NCBI RefSeq assembly: GCF_036898095.1
Contig: NC_090735.1
Span: forward strand, 4,396,602-4,460,601
Direction: 5' to 3'
Origin: Palaemon carinicauda
Lineage: Eukaryota > Arthropoda > Malacostraca > Decapoda > Palaemonidae
Length of the DNA: 64,000 nucleotides
Every line of letters starts with the position of its first letter. The stretch's first letter is position 1. Below the pieces are notes generated by a model. That model searched no databases. It was not told the DNA's origin and worked only from the letters and a program-made list of their open reading frames with translations. This document shows positions 62,064-64,000 of the stretch, one piece after another. Both the position numbers and the translations under genes were made by a program.

Positions 62064-63840
62064 GATGCTCCAGGTAGGAGGAAGACTCCTCCACTTTCAG
62101 GATCGTTGGACCTTCGATCCCTGGGCCCACAGCCTAATCAAGAATGGATTAGGATGGAAATGGAACAGATCTCCACCTTCATTTCCTCAATTCTTCCAAC
62201 ACTCCACCCCCTTACTGGAAGAATATACCTTAGAACTTTTGAACAAAAAGGTTATAAGGAAAGCAAAGTCCATCAAATTCCAGGGAAGACTGTTTTGTGT
62301 TCCCAAGAAGGACTCGGACAAACTCAGTCATTCTAGACTTGTCTCCAATCAACAAGTTCATCGAGAACAAGTTCCGGATGCTAACCCTACAACACATGAG
62401 TACCCTATTACCGAAAGGGGCATACACAGTCTCAATAGACCTGGCAGATGCTTACTGGCACCTTCCAGTTAGTCGCCCCCTCTCCTCCTACCTAGGATTC
62501 AAGCTACAAAAAACAAAGTATGTCTTCCGAGCCATGCCCTTTGGACTAAACATAGCCCCAAGGATCTTCACGAAACTTGCGGACGCAGTCATACAACAGC
62601 TACACTTAGAAGGCGTTCAGGTAGCTGCATATTTGGACGACTGGCTGGTGTGGGCAGCATCCAAGACTGCTTATCTTCAGGCAGCCACAAAAGTGATCCA
62701 GATCCTGGAACATCTGGGCATCAAGATCAACTACAAGTCTCGCCTCTCTCCAGCTCAAGAGTTTCAATGGTTGGGAATCCATTGGAACTTGCAGTCACAC
62801 CGCCTCTCCATTCCACCAAAGAAGAGGAGAGAGATCGCGAGTTCTGTCAAGAGACTACCGAAATCCAACAGGATCTCAAGATGCCAACAGGAAAGAGTAC
62901 AGTACTGGGCTCTCTCCAGTTTGCAGCAGTAACAGACCCAGTGCTAAGAGCACAGCTGAAAGATGCGTTAGGCGTCTGGAAAAATATGCATCAAACGCTC
63001 AAAAAGATCTACAGAGACCGACACCGACCTTACTGCGATCGCTTCCAAGGCTGTGGTTGAAGGTCAAGAGCATAGCAAGGACTATTCCCTTACAACCACC
63101 TCAACCATCAGCAGTCATCCCCATGCATGCCTCGACGGAAGGATGGGGAGGTCATTCCCATCAAAGAAAGCTCAAGGGACCGGGTCATCCCTGTTCAAGA
63201 CCTTTCACATCAACATTCTAGAGGCCATAGCAGTCCTCCTGACGTTGAAGAAGCTATCCCCTCACCGATCAGCCCACATCAAGCTGGTCTTGACAGGGAA
63301 GTGATAGTGAGATGTCTGAACCGACAAGGCTCGAGATCACCCTACATCAACCACGTCAATGTTGGCCATCTTTCGCTTGGCAAGAAAGAAAAGATGGCAC
63401 TTCTCAGCAGTTCACCTACAAGGGTTCCGCAATGTAACGGCGGACGCTCTATCCAGGCGAAAGCTGATAAGAGTCAGAATGGTCCCTAGATGCAGGCTCA
63501 TTCTCCTTCATCTTGGAAAAAGTCCCAGAACTGCAGATCGACCTCTCCGCAACGAGCGACAACAAGAAACTACTTCGATACGTAGCTCCATACGGGACAC
63601 TTGGGCAGAAACGACGGATGCCATGTCCCTCGATTGGAACAGATGAACTCACAACTATCTGTTCCGGCCAACAAATCTCCTGCTCAAGGTCCTCAAGAAG
63701 CTGAGATCCTTCAAGGGGACAGCAGCAGTGGTGGCCCCCAAGTGGCCCAAGAGCAATTGGTTCCCTCTGATGATAGAACTGAAGCTCTTTCCTCTACCGA
63801 ACCCAGTTCTATCCCAACTGGTTCAGAAGTTGACTGTCTT
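62023..63840 (+). pseudogene. pol: D5 pol remnant with frameshifts and a lost RNase H Asp
   Basis: Close to D4 pol: 'WTFDPWAHSLIKNGLGW', 'GRLFCVPKKDSDKL', then a frame change near 62331; 'VSIDLADAYWHLP' (~62430), 'AYLDDWLVWAAS' (~62630), further frame changes near 62730-62900. At the first RNase H Asp position (about 63123) the codon is CAT (His) where D4 has GAT. DAM-like 'IDLSATSDNKKL' (D4 has DLFAT) is also altered. Dead copy. Confidence 0.82.
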
Positions 63841-64000
63841 CGCTTCATCATTGAGAACCCAAAACCTTCATCTCATAATTTTCTCGCCTTAGCAGTCAAG
63901 AAAAGATTTGGGATCTCGAAAGACAGTATAGACTTTATAGAAGAAAACAAGTCAAAATCAACCAGAAGACAATATGAATCGTCTTGGAAGAAGTGGGTCT
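63800..64000 (+). pseudogene. yr: D5 tyrosine recombinase, N-terminal start only
   Basis: Reads 'EVDCLRFIIENPKPSSHNF', 'VKKRFGISKDSIDFIEENKS' and 'TRRQYESSWKKWV' in the frame equivalent to the D4 recombinase. Cut by the window end before the catalytic domain, so its state cannot be judged. Confidence 0.75.

Larger units (their letters stand above)
45335..64000 (+). mobile_element. D5: decayed DIRS element of the D4 family, twice interrupted, runs off the window
   Basis: 45335-45705 resembles the D4 left terminal region ('CCAGAATTCTAACTCCTGG', 'TCTGGAAAGTTGAGTA'), but the extreme tip is missing or diverged. Gag starts near 48209, stops at a TTAA where a piggyBac-like element is inserted, and resumes at 61222. 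Pol and the start of YR follow to the window edge. Frameshifts, stops and at least one lost catalytic residue show a dead copy, older than both insertions it carries. Confidence 0.85.

Noticed and set aside
1..64000. CRISPR array, bacterial operons, rRNA or tRNA genes
   Set aside because: Tandem arrays here have no spacer structure. I found no convincing cloverleaf or rRNA sequence, and gene style is that of eukaryotic transposons.

Overview
The window is eukaryotic, almost entirely repetitive DNA with no complete host gene that I can identify. Several very long (CT/GA)n microsatellites, crowded DIRS-type tyrosine-recombinase (YR) retrotransposons, a Tigger/pogo-type and a piggyBac-type DNA transposon, and non-LTR retrotransposon tails make a crustacean, most likely decapod, genome my best guess. 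That assignment is inference from repeat style, not proof. There are no bacterial operons, CRISPR arrays or recognisable RNA genes.

Layout. 1-6004: 3' part of a decayed DIRS element (D1). 6521-12673: complete DIRS element D2, with intact gag and YR but a pol (RT/RNase H/methylase-like) killed by a 345-bp deletion and a stop. 12674-14900: AT-rich spacer holding a DIRS-like end fragment. 14901-23521: D3, a close sibling of D2 with all three coding frames open, its 5' leader split by a 2.1-kb Tigger-like transposon (15109-17216, TA duplication). 23522-45330: about 22 kb of AT-rich DNA with microsatellites, a degenerate ~29-bp minisatellite, a 57-bp tandem array, a ~570-bp fold-back element, four non-LTR retrotransposon 3' ends, DIRS-like terminal debris and a few weak exon candidates. 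45335-64000 and beyond: a decayed DIRS of a second family (D5), interrupted by a non-LTR tail (45711-46315) and by a TTAA-flanked piggyBac-like element (49281-61217). That element is itself split by a complete, apparently young DIRS (D4, 50587-59347). The order of events is D5, then piggyBac-like element, then D4.

How the genes work together. Each DIRS element codes for Gag (Cys/His-rich N-terminus, basic Arg/Gly-rich tail), a pol polyprotein (reverse transcriptase, RNase H, DAM-like domain) in the +1 frame, and a tyrosine recombinase that would integrate a circular DNA intermediate. Inverted terminal repeats (ITRs) plus an internal complementary region (ICR) restating both outer ends are directly visible for D2, D3 and D4, and partly for D1.

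The most striking observation: in D2, D3 and D4 the gag reading frame continues past one stop codon, open through the whole overlapping pol gene, into the recombinase. In D1 and D5 the start of the same arrangement survives. This suggests that a Gag-YR readthrough product, or some other constraint on that frame, deserves testing. Second, the ICRs of D2 and D3 each carry the private variants of that copy's own ends.
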